DNA of 64,000 nucleotides from Pseudomonas sp. DY-1 (GTDB lineage: Bacteria; Pseudomonadota; Gammaproteobacteria; Pseudomonadales; Pseudomonadaceae): positions 4,192,001 to 4,256,000 of the forward strand of contig NZ_CP032616.1 in NCBI RefSeq assembly GCF_003626975.1. The letters run 5' to 3'. Position numbers and translations under genes: made by a program. The notes below the pieces were generated by a model. It ran no database searches. It was not told the DNA's origin and saw only the letters and a list, made by a program, of their open reading frames with translations. Shown piece by piece: positions 35,039 through 49,110 of this stretch; the stretch's first letter is position 1, and each line of letters begins with the position of its first letter.

Positions 35039-35263
35039 TCAATTGCGCTGGTAGACGATCTCCTTGCTGCCACCTTCGCAGGTACCCACCACCTGCTTGC
35101 CTGCGGCGGCGCCCTTGTCGACGATTTCCAGGCTATAGGAGGCAACGCCCTTGGCCTTCAGCTTGGCGTCGATCTCGGCCTTGAGCTCCTCGCAGGGTTT
35201 CACCGCGGCGAAAGCCGAACCGGCCAGGGCGAACAGGCCAAGGCCCAACAGCAGTTTCTTCAT
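35039..35263 (-). CDS. DUF1161 small periplasmic protein, copy 2
   Basis: 74 residues, with a signal peptide to about residue 19 (SAFA) and the same plan as copy 1: KPCEELKAEIDAKL, SYSLEIV, VGTCEGG, KEIVYQRN. It is a paralogue of the gene 3.5 kb away. It stands alone between the luciferase-like and dodecin genes. Function unknown. Confidence 0.8.
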   Translation of the reverse strand: MKKLLLGLGLFALAGSAFAAVKPCEELKAEIDAKLKAKGVASYSLEIVDKGAAAGKQVVGTCEGGSKEIVYQRN

Positions 35264-35418
35264 GGGTAACGCTCCCTCGTGATGGATGATGGGCTCGCAT
35301 GAGCCGTCCGCTCCCGCCAGGTTCCAAAGGCCAGGGGCGGACGCTCAGAGCCTAACCGAAATTCCCCACGGGAGGATGTGCGTCCCCTCGCGGCCCCATC
35401 CGGGAGCGGGTGCGGGGC

Positions 35419-35634
35419 TCAGCTGTCGCTGATGCGGAAGCCGATCTTCAGGGTCACCTGGAAGTGCGCGACCTTGCCATTCTCGATATGCCCACGGGTA
35501 TCCACGACCTCGAACCAGTCCATGTTGCGAATGGTCCTCGAAGCTTCACCAATGGCGTTGGTGATCGCATCGTCGATGCTGGTGCGGGAGGAGCCGACTA
35601 TCTCGATCTTCTTGTAGGTACGGTGATCAGACAT
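35419..35634 (-). CDS. dodecin family flavin-binding protein
   Basis: 71-residue protein matching the dodecin length and pattern (YKKIEIVGSS, AITNAIGEASRTIRNMDWFEV, then a final beta strand). Dodecins form hollow dodecamers that store or buffer riboflavin or FMN. The ATG at 35634 has AGGAG nine bases upstream; the longer open frame upstream is not part of the family. Confidence 0.9.
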   Translation of the reverse strand: MSDHRTYKKIEIVGSSRTSIDDAITNAIGEASRTIRNMDWFEVVDTRGHIENGKVAHFQVTLKIGFRISDS

Positions 35635-35693
35635 GGTGTATCTCCTGTGCCGGGCACGAGTGGGTTCCCCAGCAAGGCTAGCCAAGAATGCCG

Positions 35694-36584
35694 CTATCGG
35701 CCCGCCAGCTCTTCACGCAGCCACAGGGCCAGTCGCTCCGCACGACGATCCAGTTGCCGTGCCGGCACCCAAAGAGCCAGGCGTGCCGGCGTTTCGACGA
35801 AGCCCCAAGGCGCCACCAGCCGGCCCGAGGCGAGTTCATCGGCGACCAGTTGCTGCGGGGCGATAGCCACCCCGAGCCCGGCCACTGCCGCCTCCAGCAG
35901 GTAATAGAGGTGTTCGAAGCCCTGGCCATGACGCAGGCGCCCCGCTTCCAGCCCCTGGGCGGCCGCCCATTGTGGCCAGGCCTGGGGCCGCGAGACCGTG
36001 TGCAGCAGGGCCTCATTCAGCAGTACCGCCGGCGCAGCCCCGACAAGCGCCTGGTGGCCCGCATAGCGCGGGCTCAGCACAGGACCGATGGATTCTGCCG
36101 CCAGTTCGAACACCCGCATGTCCGCTGGCCAGGGGGGCTCGGCGAAGCAGAGCGTGGCGTCGACCCCCGGACGGCGCGGGTCCAGCTCGCCCTCGCTGGC
36201 CGAGAGCTGCAGGCGCAGTTCAGGGAGCTCACGGTTGAGCCGATCCAGCCTTGGAATGAACCAGCGAGCCAGCAGGCTGCCCGGGCAGCCGAGAACGAAG
36301 GGCGCATCTTCGGCGCGTCGGGCGAGATCGACACAGACGCTGCGCAGGCGTTCGAAGGCCTCACCTGTGGCATCCCGCAGGCGCTGGCCGGAATCCGTGA
36401 GTTTTACGCCTCGCCCTTCCTTGCTGAACAGCGCAACGCCGAGTTCCTCCTCAAGCATCCGCACCTGGCGGCTCACCGCACCGTGGGTTACATGCAGCTC
36501 TTCGGCTGCGCGACTGATGCTCTGAAGGCGGGCAGCCGCTTCGAAGGCACGCAGAGCATTCAACGGAGGGAGGTCTCGGCTCAT
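35694..36584 (-). CDS. trpI: LysR-family activator TrpI
   Basis: Activates trpBA in response to indoleglycerol phosphate in Pseudomonas. The 296 residues have an N-terminal helix-turn-helix (about 19-45, [21 protein letters not shown]) and a LysR substrate-binding domain. It is divergent from trpB across 107 bases, the classical trpI-trpBA arrangement, and the shared region should hold the TrpI sites. Confidence 0.92.
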   Translation of the reverse strand: MSRDLPPLNALRAFEAAARLQSISRAAEELHVTHGAVSRQVRMLEEELGVALFSKEGRGVKLTDSGQRLRDATGEAFERLRSVCVDLARRAEDAPFVLGCPGSLLARWFIPRLDRLNRELPELRLQLSASEGELDPRRPGVDATLCFAEPPWPADMRVFELAAESIGPVLSPRYAGHQALVGAAPAVLLNEALLHTVSRPQAWPQWAAAQGLEAGRLRHGQGFEHLYYLLEAAVAGLGVAIAPQQLVADELASGRLVAPWGFVETPARLALWVPARQLDRRAERLALWLREELAGR

Positions 36585-36589
36585 GATGA

Positions 36590-38706
<2,117 letters not shown>

Positions 38707-38725
38707 TTCACACCCGCAGCACAAG

Positions 38726-38758
38726 AAAGCCGCTGTCCCTCTGGGGAACAGCGGCTTT
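38726..38758 (+). terminator. rho-independent terminator after trpA
   Basis: AAAGCCGCTGT (38726-38736) and ACAGCGGCTTT (38748-38758) with a T-run. Confidence 0.9.
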
Positions 38759-38767
38759 TTCGTGCAG

Positions 38768-38819
38768 TGGGGGCGAGAGCTGCTTTGCGGCCCTTTTCGA
38801 ATGAGTTCGAACCCACAGG
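38768..38819. repeat. REP-type element downstream of trpA
   Basis: TGGGGGCGAGAGCTGCTTTG...GAATGAGTTCGAACCCACAGG. It is similar in plan to the unit at 31431 and lies between convergent trpA and the DOPA-dioxygenase-like gene. Confidence 0.55.
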
Positions 38820-38826
38820 CAAGGCG

Positions 38827-39195
38827 TCAAAGCTCGTACTCGATCGCCCCATCCTCGAGGTCCGACAAATCCAGCGGCCGCATCGCGCCCATCCACATTG
38901 GGTAGTCGCGGTGATCGCGCAGATCGCTGCCGGTAATGGGATGCACCAGCACGGTTAGGCCGTCCCGGTGCAGCGCCAGCCAGGGGATCACCTCACCGAA
39001 CAGCTCCGGCTTGAACGCCAGCTGGCAGCTCCAGTCCGGATGCGGTCCGACAGGCTTTTCATGCACGCGTCCCATCTTCAGCGGGAAGCGCCGCGCAGCT
39101 TCTTCGCAGAGCGCGCGAGCCTGGTCGAGGGTGCTGGCGTCGAAGTAGACGTGCGCGTGGAAACCCTTGATCCGGGGAGTAGGTGTCTGGGTCAT
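38827..39195 (-). CDS. DOPA 4,5-dioxygenase-like protein (PF08883)
   Basis: 122 residues matching the DOPA 4,5-dioxygenase family: FHAHVYFD near the start and HEKPVGPHPDW and LHRDGLTVLVHP as histidine-bearing segments. The true bacterial substrate is unknown. Its ATG overlaps the stop of the LysR gene, so the two are transcribed together. Confidence 0.85.
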   Translation of the reverse strand: MTQTPTPRIKGFHAHVYFDASTLDQARALCEEAARRFPLKMGRVHEKPVGPHPDWSCQLAFKPELFGEVIPWLALHRDGLTVLVHPITGSDLRDHRDYPMWMGAMRPLDLSDLEDGAIEYEL

Positions 39196-40145
39196 ATGGC
39201 GATTCCCTCCCGATGTTTGATGAGCTGGGCCTGGCGCGCCTCGTCGCCCAGCTCCTGCTGCAGCCAGTCGACGAAGCACTTCATCAGCTTCGCACGCCGT
39301 TTGCGTTCCGGCTGCACCAGGTAATAACCCAGGTCCGAGCGGACGCTGGTGTCCAGCACGGGTACCAACAGGCCCTGAGAGAGCAGGTCATCCACCAGGT
39401 AGCGCCAGCCGATGGCCACGCCCTGGCCGGCGATGGCAGCCTGGATCAACAAGGTGTAGTTGTCGAAGCGCAGCATTCCCGACCCCGGCGGCTGGGCGAT
39501 GCCAAGCTCACGGAACAACGCGTTCCAGTCGAACCAGCGGGTGCGCACTTCAGGCTTGAGGTGCAGTAACGGCAATTCCGCGAGGGCCGACACCGGCAAT
39601 GGCTGGTCGCGTCCGGCCAGCAAGCGCGGGCTGGCGATGGGAAAGACCTCTTCGCGAAACAGCAGCAGCGCCTCGCCGTGCTTGAAGCGACCGTCGCCAA
39701 AGGCAATGGCAATGTCCACTTCCGAGCGCAGCATGTTCATGGTGCGGTCGCTGGTGACGATGCTGACATCGATCTCCGGGTTGGCCTCGTGGAAACGGTG
39801 CAAGCGCGGCATCAGCCAATAGGCGGCGAAGGCAAAGTCAGTGGCCACCTGCAGCACTTCATGCTGCGGCCGGGAGCCGATGGCTTCCAACCCGGCGCTG
39901 ATGGCCTGCAAACCCTCCTGCACATGGAGGAACAGCAGCCGACCGGCGTCGGTGAGTTCGATGCCGCGGTAAACGCGGTCGAACAGGCGCGTTGCCAATT
40001 GTTTTTCCAGGCGCTGGATCTGCTGGCTCACCGCCGGCTGGGTGGTACCCAGCTCGACCGCAGCCGCGGTGAAGCTGAGGTGGCGAGCGGCGGATTCGAA
40101 CACCCGCAACAGGTCCAGGGACAGCTCAGCCTGTAGTTCTGCCAT
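39192..40145 (-). CDS. LysR-family regulator of choline-O-sulfate use
   Basis: 317-residue LysR protein with an N-terminal helix-turn-helix (AAAVELGTTQPAVSQQIQRLEK near 27-48) and an effector domain. It is divergent from betC across 111 bases, and the family member in this place is the choline sulfate utilisation regulator. The sequence just before its start repeats the one before betC in inverted form. Confidence 0.85.
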   Translation of the reverse strand: MAELQAELSLDLLRVFESAARHLSFTAAAVELGTTQPAVSQQIQRLEKQLATRLFDRVYRGIELTDAGRLLFLHVQEGLQAISAGLEAIGSRPQHEVLQVATDFAFAAYWLMPRLHRFHEANPEIDVSIVTSDRTMNMLRSEVDIAIAFGDGRFKHGEALLLFREEVFPIASPRLLAGRDQPLPVSALAELPLLHLKPEVRTRWFDWNALFRELGIAQPPGSGMLRFDNYTLLIQAAIAGQGVAIGWRYLVDDLLSQGLLVPVLDTSVRSDLGYYLVQPERKRRAKLMKCFVDWLQQELGDEARQAQLIKHREGIAI

Positions 40146-40147
40146 AA

Positions 40148-40256
40148 CGTTTGCTTATCCGAGTCATGCTTCGCTGTGCGCTTTACCGGGATGACTGCTG
40201 ACGCAATCATCGTTCCACGCACTTTCGCATAATTCGACGGTATGGATAAGCGAACG
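40148..40256. promoter_or_regulatory. inverted leader repeats between the LysR gene and betC
   Basis: CGTTTGCTTATCC at 40148-40160 and GGATAAGCGAACG at 40244-40256 are 12-of-13 inverted matches, each abutting the start of the divergent genes. They could be shared ribosome sites or a pair of operators that also overlap translation starts. Confidence 0.5.
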
Positions 40257-41762
40257 ATGAAACGTCCCAACATCCTCTTCATCATGGCCGACCAGATGGC
40301 TGCGCCGATGCTGCCTTTCTACGCTGCCTCCCCCATCAAGGTGCCGCACTTGTCGCGGCTCGCTGCCGAGGGTGTGGTGTTCGATTCGGCCTACTGCAAC
40401 AGCCCGCTCTGCGCGCCCTCGCGCTTCACCCTGGTAAGCGGTCAGCTGCCGTCGAAGATCGGCGCCTACGACAACGCCGCCGACTTCCCAGCGGATGTAC
40501 CGACCTACGCCCATTACCTGCGCCGCCTGGGTTACCGCACGGCGCTCTCCGGCAAGATGCACTTCTGCGGCCCGGACCAGTTGCACGGCTATGAGGAACG
40601 CCTGACCAGCGACATCTACCCGGCGGATTACGGTTGGGCAGTGAACTGGGACGAGCCCGACGTTCGCCCGAGCTGGTACCACAACATGTCCTCCGTGCTG
40701 CAGGCCGGGCCCTGCGTGCGCACCAACCAGCTGGATTTCGACGAGGAAGTGGTGTTCAAGGCGCGCCAATATCTGTACGACCATGCGCGCGAAGACACCG
40801 GACAGCCCTTCTGCCTGACCGTGTCCCTGACCCACCCCCACGATCCCTACACCATCCCGGTGGAGTATTGGGAACGCTACGAGGAGGCGGACATCCCGCA
40901 GCCCCGCGTGCACTTCACCGACGCCGAGCAGGACCCGCATAGCCAGCGCCTGCTCAAGGTCATCGACCTCTGGGACAAACCGCTGCCTGAGCAGAAGATT
41001 CGCGATGCGCGGCGTGCCTACTTCGGTGCCTGCAGCTACGTCGACGACCAGATCGGCGCCCTGCTGAAGACCCTGGCCGACTGCCGACTGGAGGAAGACA
41101 CCATCGTCGTGTTCTCCGGCGACCACGGCGACATGCTTGGCGAGCGTGGCCTCTGGTACAAGATGCACTGGTTCGAAATGGCCGCCCGTGTGCCGCTGCT
41201 GGTCCACGCCCCCGGCCGCTTCCAGGCGCACAGGGTCAGCCAGTCAGTGTCCACGGTCGACCTGCTGCCCACTCTGGTCGAGTTGGCCGGAGGTGCGTTG
41301 GAGCGCGACCTGCCGCTCGACGGCCGCTCGCTGCTACCACACCTGCAAGGCCTGGGTGGCCACGACGAGGTATTGGGCGAGTACATGGCCGAAGGCACCA
41401 CCAGCCCGCTGATGATGATCCGTCGCGGCCCTTACAAATTCATCTACTCCGACAAGGACCCAATCCTGCTCTTCGATCTGGCGAACGATCCGCAGGAGCT
41501 GGAAAACCTGGCGACTTCGACGGACCACCAGACCCTGCTTGCGGCGTTCCTCGACGAGGCGAAGACTCGCTGGGACATCCCGGCCATCGCCGAAGCCACC
41601 CTGGCCAGCCAGCGCCGCCGCCGCTTCGTGGCCGACGCGCTGACCCACGGCAAGCTCGCTAGCTGGGACCACCAGCCTTTCGTCGACGCCAGCCAGCAGT
41701 ACATGCGCAATCACATCGACCTGGACGACCTGGAGCGCCGCGCGCGCTTTCCCCAACCCTGA
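40257..41762 (+). CDS. betC: choline-sulfatase BetC
   Basis: Hydrolyses choline-O-sulfate to choline and sulfate, giving osmoprotectant precursor and sulfur. The 501-residue type I sulfatase has the formylglycine motif CAPSR (the Cys is modified). Other marks are the metal-binding ADQM near the N-terminus, SGDHGDMLGERG late, and the C-terminal SQQYMRNHIDLDDLERRARFP typical of BetC. The ATG at 40257 is preferred because GGATAAG precedes it; an ATG at 40242 is the alternative. Confidence 0.93.
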   Translation: MKRPNILFIMADQMAAPMLPFYAASPIKVPHLSRLAAEGVVFDSAYCNSPLCAPSRFTLVSGQLPSKIGAYDNAADFPADVPTYAHYLRRLGYRTALSGKMHFCGPDQLHGYEERLTSDIYPADYGWAVNWDEPDVRPSWYHNMSSVLQAGPCVRTNQLDFDEEVVFKARQYLYDHAREDTGQPFCLTVSLTHPHDPYTIPVEYWERYEEADIPQPRVHFTDAEQDPHSQRLLKVIDLWDKPLPEQKIRDARRAYFGACSYVDDQIGALLKTLADCRLEEDTIVVFSGDHGDMLGERGLWYKMHWFEMAARVPLLVHAPGRFQAHRVSQSVSTVDLLPTLVELAGGALERDLPLDGRSLLPHLQGLGGHDEVLGEYMAEGTTSPLMMIRRGPYKFIYSDKDPILLFDLANDPQELENLATSTDHQTLLAAFLDEAKTRWDIPAIAEATLASQRRRRFVADALTHGKLASWDHQPFVDASQQYMRNHIDLDDLERRARFPQP

Positions 41763-41786
41763 CTCACTCTTGCGAGGAACCAAGGC

Positions 41787-42713
41787 ATGAAGACGATCAA
41801 TGCGGTACTTGCCGGCAGCGCGCTGCTGACCGGTTTGGCGTTCAACGTCCAGGCTGAGGACGCCAGCTGCGCGACGGTGAAGCTGGGCGATCCGGGCTGG
41901 AGCGATATCGCCGTGACCAACGGGGTGGCGCGTTTTCTTCTCGATGGACTGGGCTACCGCACGGAAACCCCGACCCTCGCCGTGCCGATCATCTTCGCTG
42001 GCCTGCACAAGGGCCAGATCGATGCCTTCCTTGGCAACTGGATGCCGGCGCAGCAGAGCAACTACGACAAGTTCGTCGCCGCCGGCAGCGTCGACAAGGT
42101 GGCGCAGAACCTCTCAGGCACCGAATACACCCTGGCGGTGCCGCGCTATGTCTATGACGCCGGCGTGAAAACGTTCGCCGACCTGGACAAGTTCGCCGAC
42201 AAGTTCGACCACAAGCTCTATGGCATCGCTTCCGGCTCACCGGCCAACGTCTCGATCCAGCAAATGATCAAATCCGACGAGTTCGGCCTGGGTGACTGGA
42301 AGTTGGTGGAGTCCAGCGAGCAGGCGATGCTGGTGCAGGTGGGGCGCGCGGTGAAGCGCCAGCAGTTCGTGGTCTTCCTCGGCTGGACTCCGCACCCGAT
42401 GAACGTGCAGTACGACATGGTCTATCTCAAGGGCGGCGAGAAGTACTTCGGCGAGAGTGGCAGCGTGAACACCCTGGCGCGCAAGGGCTACGCCGAGCAG
42501 TGCCCGAACGTGGGCAAGCTGCTGACCAACCTGCAGTTCACCCAGGAAATGGAGAACGCCATCATGGATCAGGTGCTCAACGGCAGCAGCAACAACGATG
42601 CGGCGATCAAGGCCTGGCTCAAGTCCAACCCGCAGGTGATCGATGGCTGGCTGCAGGGCGTGACCACCCGCGAAGGCGGCAATGGGCTGGCGGCGGTGAA
42701 GGCGAAGCTTTGA
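41787..42713 (+). CDS. choline / choline-sulfate-type ABC substrate-binding protein (OpuAC family)
   Basis: Periplasmic binding protein of 308 residues with a signal peptide (cleaved after about residue 23, NVQA). The domain is of the quaternary-amine binding type (WSDIAVTNGVARFLL, FLGNWMPAQ, FLGWTPHPMN); the aromatic-box tryptophans (WSD, NWMP, WTPHP) are visible. No permease or ATPase gene is adjacent, so it must share a transporter encoded elsewhere. It lies 24 bases downstream of betC. Confidence 0.88.
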   Translation: MKTINAVLAGSALLTGLAFNVQAEDASCATVKLGDPGWSDIAVTNGVARFLLDGLGYRTETPTLAVPIIFAGLHKGQIDAFLGNWMPAQQSNYDKFVAAGSVDKVAQNLSGTEYTLAVPRYVYDAGVKTFADLDKFADKFDHKLYGIASGSPANVSIQQMIKSDEFGLGDWKLVESSEQAMLVQVGRAVKRQQFVVFLGWTPHPMNVQYDMVYLKGGEKYFGESGSVNTLARKGYAEQCPNVGKLLTNLQFTQEMENAIMDQVLNGSSNNDAAIKAWLKSNPQVIDGWLQGVTTREGGNGLAAVKAKL

Positions 42714-42743
42714 CGGATCGCCCCACAGGGGCAACTGCCTCCC

Positions 42744-42839
42744 TGTAGGGGCGAATTCATTCGCCAAGGATCGCGAAGCGGTCCCTCGACATCCTCTGGC
42801 AGACCTCCGGTCTGCTTGGCGAATGAATTCGCCCCTACA
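42744..42839. repeat. paired inverted REP elements upstream of the SulP gene
   Basis: The left arm (42744-42767) and right arm (42816-42839) are perfect 24-base reverse complements separated by 48 bases. The right arm would encode the spurious residues ANEFAPT if read from a TTG at 42816. Confidence 0.85.
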
Positions 42840-42854
42840 AGAGCCTGGCCGGAC

Positions 42855-44414
42855 GTGAAACTCACCCACCTCCTCCCCTTCCTCACCTGGCTGCCCGCAA
42901 TCCGTCCACGCGGCCTGGGTCGCGATGCGCTGGTCGGCCTGACCGGCGCCATCCTCGCTCTGCCGCAGTCCATCGCCTACGCACTCATCGCCGGACTACC
43001 CGCGGAGTACGGACTTTATGCCGCGGTGGTCCCGGTAATCGTCGCCTGTCTCTGGGGTTCTTCCCGGCACCTGATCTGCGGACCGACGGCGGCGATCTCG
43101 GTGGTGCTCTTCGCCAGCGTCAGCCCGCTGGCCCTGCCGGGAAGCCAGCAATACATCAGCCTGGTCCTGCTGCTGACCTTTCTCGCCGGTGCGTTCCAGT
43201 GGCTGGTTGGGTTCCTGCGCTTCGGTTCCCTGGCCAACTTCGTCTCCCAGTCGGTGGTGCTCGGCTTCACCCTGGGCGCAGCTCTGGTGATCGCCCTTGG
43301 CCAGGTGCCCAACCTGCTCGGCCTGGCCAACCTGGAGGGGCGCGCCACCGCCTGGCAGAGCGCGCTGGACCTGGCCGGGCATGTACGCGAGGCGCACTGG
43401 CCATCGCTTTGGGTGGCCGTTTTTACCCTCGGGCTCTCGATCCTCGTGCGCAAGCTGTGGCCTCGCCTGCCGGCGCTGCTGATCGGCATCAGCGGCGGAA
43501 GTCTGCTGGTGCTGGCCATGCCGGTCACCTTCGCCAGCGTCGAGCTGGTGCATCCCTTCAGTGGCAGCCTGCCGCCGCTGGCCTCGATCCGCTTCGATGC
43601 CGAGGACGTGCTGCGCCTGCTGCCGTCTGCCGTGGCCTGCGGTCTGCTCGGCCTGGTCACCAGCCTGTCCATCTCCCGCGCACTGGCCAGCCAGTCGCGG
43701 CAGGTGCTGGATGCCAACCAGGAAACCCGCGGCCAAGGTCTGTCCAACCTGATCGGTGCCTGTTTTTCCGGCTATCTCTCGGCGGGCTCCTTCACACGCT
43801 CGGCGCTGAATCTCCAGGCCGGTGCACAGTCGCCGCTCGCCGGGGTGTTCTCCGCCCTCTGGGTGGCGCTGTTTGCATTGCTGGGTGCACGGCTGATCGC
43901 CCATATCCCACTGCCCGCCATGGCGGCGAGCATCCTGCTGATCTGCTGGGGTCTGCTGGATGGGCGCGGTGTCCGCCAGCTGTGGCGCGTCAGCCGGGCG
44001 GAGTTCGCGGTGATGGCACTGACCTGCGCGGCCACGCTGCTGCTGGAACTGCAAACCGCCATCTACGCCGGTGTGCTGGCGTCACTCTTCTTCTACCTCA
44101 AGCGCACGTCGCAGCCACGGGTGCTGCAAGCGCAGGAGGGGGATGCTGAGATTTTGCGCATCGAGGGATCGATCTTCTTTGGCGCCTGCCCCTATCTGCA
44201 GAAGCTGATCCAGCGCAGCCGCGCCGGGCGTCTGGTGCTGGATGCGCACCATGTGAATTTCATCGACTTCGCCGGGGTGAGCATGCTTCACGACGAAGCA
44301 CGGCGACTGGGCGGGGAAGGGCGAAGCCTGGTGTTGCGCCGTGCCCGGCCGCAAGTGGAACGGGAGCTACGCAAGCTGGAAGGCGAGGGCAGCGGCCTGT
44401 TGATCGAGGGGTAG
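42855..44414 (+). CDS. SulP-family sulfate permease of the choline-sulfate cluster
   Basis: 519-residue transporter with about 11 helices and a C-terminal STAS domain (about 430-519, LVLDAHHVNFIDFAGVSML). It follows betC and the binding protein, so moving the released sulfate is a natural job (inference). The GTG at 42855 was chosen because the longer frame from TTG 42816 runs through a REP element. The start has only a weak ribosome site. Confidence 0.85.
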   Translation: MKLTHLLPFLTWLPAIRPRGLGRDALVGLTGAILALPQSIAYALIAGLPAEYGLYAAVVPVIVACLWGSSRHLICGPTAAISVVLFASVSPLALPGSQQYISLVLLLTFLAGAFQWLVGFLRFGSLANFVSQSVVLGFTLGAALVIALGQVPNLLGLANLEGRATAWQSALDLAGHVREAHWPSLWVAVFTLGLSILVRKLWPRLPALLIGISGGSLLVLAMPVTFASVELVHPFSGSLPPLASIRFDAEDVLRLLPSAVACGLLGLVTSLSISRALASQSRQVLDANQETRGQGLSNLIGACFSGYLSAGSFTRSALNLQAGAQSPLAGVFSALWVALFALLGARLIAHIPLPAMAASILLICWGLLDGRGVRQLWRVSRAEFAVMALTCAATLLLELQTAIYAGVLASLFFYLKRTSQPRVLQAQEGDAEILRIEGSIFFGACPYLQKLIQRSRAGRLVLDAHHVNFIDFAGVSMLHDEARRLGGEGRSLVLRRARPQVERELRKLEGEGSGLLIEG

Positions 44415-44432
44415 CAGGGCCGCGACCTTTAC

Positions 44433-44475
44433 TGTGGGATCGAATTCATTCGCGAGAAAATTCGCTCCCACAAAG
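44433..44475. repeat. REP-type hairpin between SulP and aroE
   Basis: TGTGGGATCGAATTCATTCG and a complementary ATTCGCTCCCACA segment, between two convergent stops. Confidence 0.65.
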
Positions 44476-44487
44476 GGAGGGAAAGGC

Positions 44488-47889
<3,402 letters not shown>

Positions 47890-47931
47890 TCCCCGTACCC
47901 CACAAAACTGGATCGGCAAAGTGTACAGGGC

Positions 47932-49026
47932 TCAACCTTGGCGATGCACCCAGCAACCGGCCTCACGGGCTACGTGCCCCTGCAGCTCCAGGTCGGTGAG
48001 TTCGGCGAGCAGGCGAGGCAGCTCCCAGCCGCTGATCGCGGCAAGCCCTTCGCTGCTGTAAGGCGATGCGCGCAGCAGGTCGAGCAATGGATGGGCCTCT
48101 GTCGCCAGGACTTCGGTCCCGGCAGCGGAAGCCACGGCCTGCCAGCCACGTAGCGCTTCGAGAATGTCTTCCACCTTCTCCACCAGTGCCGCGCCTTCGC
48201 GGATCAACTGGTGACAGCCGCGCGCGCCGGGGTGGTGGATGGAGCCGGGGATGGCGTAGACCTCGCGCCCCTGCTCGGCCGCCAGCCGCGCAGTGATCAG
48301 CGATCCACTGGAGGGGCTGGCTTCCACCACCAGGACACCAAGTGACAAGCCGCTGATGATGCGATTGCGCCGGGGAAAGTTGGATGGCTGGGGTGGGCAG
48401 TCCAGCGGCAGCTCGGATACCAGCGCGCCGCCTTCTTCGACGATGCGCGTTGCCAGGCCACGATGGCGATTGGGATAGATGCGCTCCAGCCCGGTGCCAA
48501 GCACCGCGACAGTCTTGCCGGCGACATCCAGCGCGCCCTGGTGGGCGGCGCCGTCGATGCCAAGGGCCAGCCCGCTGGTGATGACGAAGCCTCCTCCCGC
48601 CAGGCTGCGGGCGAATGCCCGGGCAGTATCCAGGCCCGCCGCAGAGGCACGACGACTGCCGACCATAGCCAGTTGCGGGCGCTCCAGAAGCGATGCGTCA
48701 CCGGCGACATACAGCAGTGGTGGAGCGTTGCCGATTTCGGCGAGCAGAGCAGGGTAGCCAGGGTCGTCCCAACAAAGCAGTTGTCGGCCGGAGTGTTCCT
48801 GCCAGGCCAGGGCACGGGCCGCGGCATCACGGATTTCCGGACTGCGCCGACACTCGGCGCTAGCCTCCGGCAGGCGCAGGGATCGCCAGGCAGAGGCCGG
48901 GGCACTGAGTGCCGCCGAGGCGGAGCCGAAGGCTTCGAGCAGACGACGGAAACGGGAAGGGCCCAGTTCGGGAAGGTGGTGCAGGCGCAGGCGAGCTTCC
49001 AGCTCGGCGGGGGAGATTGATGACAC
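47932..49026 (-). CDS. dprA: DNA-processing protein DprA (Smf)
   Basis: Loads RecA on incoming single-stranded DNA in transformation. The 364-residue protein has an N-terminal SAM-like helical part and a Rossmann-like core with GSRRASAAGL, SGLALGIDGAAH and SEL...FPRRNRIISGLS. A C-terminal winged-helix region ends the protein. The GTG at 49026 has AAGGA nine bases upstream; ATGs at 49071/49074 lack one and fall almost against the terminator of the previous gene. Confidence 0.9.
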   Translation of the reverse strand: MSSISPAELEARLRLHHLPELGPSRFRRLLEAFGSASAALSAPASAWRSLRLPEASAECRRSPEIRDAAARALAWQEHSGRQLLCWDDPGYPALLAEIGNAPPLLYVAGDASLLERPQLAMVGSRRASAAGLDTARAFARSLAGGGFVITSGLALGIDGAAHQGALDVAGKTVAVLGTGLERIYPNRHRGLATRIVEEGGALVSELPLDCPPQPSNFPRRNRIISGLSLGVLVVEASPSSGSLITARLAAEQGREVYAIPGSIHHPGARGCHQLIREGAALVEKVEDILEALRGWQAVASAAGTEVLATEAHPLLDLLRASPYSSEGLAAISGWELPRLLAELTDLELQGHVAREAGCWVHRQG

Positions 49027-49080
49027 GTCGATCGGTCCTTGATCGCGCCGCTGATGCGGCAGAACGGCCATCAATACAAC

Positions 49081-49103
49081 AAGCCCCCGCAGGGCGGGGG
49101 CTT
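49081..49103 (-). terminator. hairpin after the LysM gene
   Basis: AAGCCCCCGC-AGG-GCGGGGGCTT, a 10-base GC stem directly after the LysM stop at 49111. The T-run in the reading direction is weak. Confidence 0.7.
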
Positions 49104-49110
49104 GGAGGTG

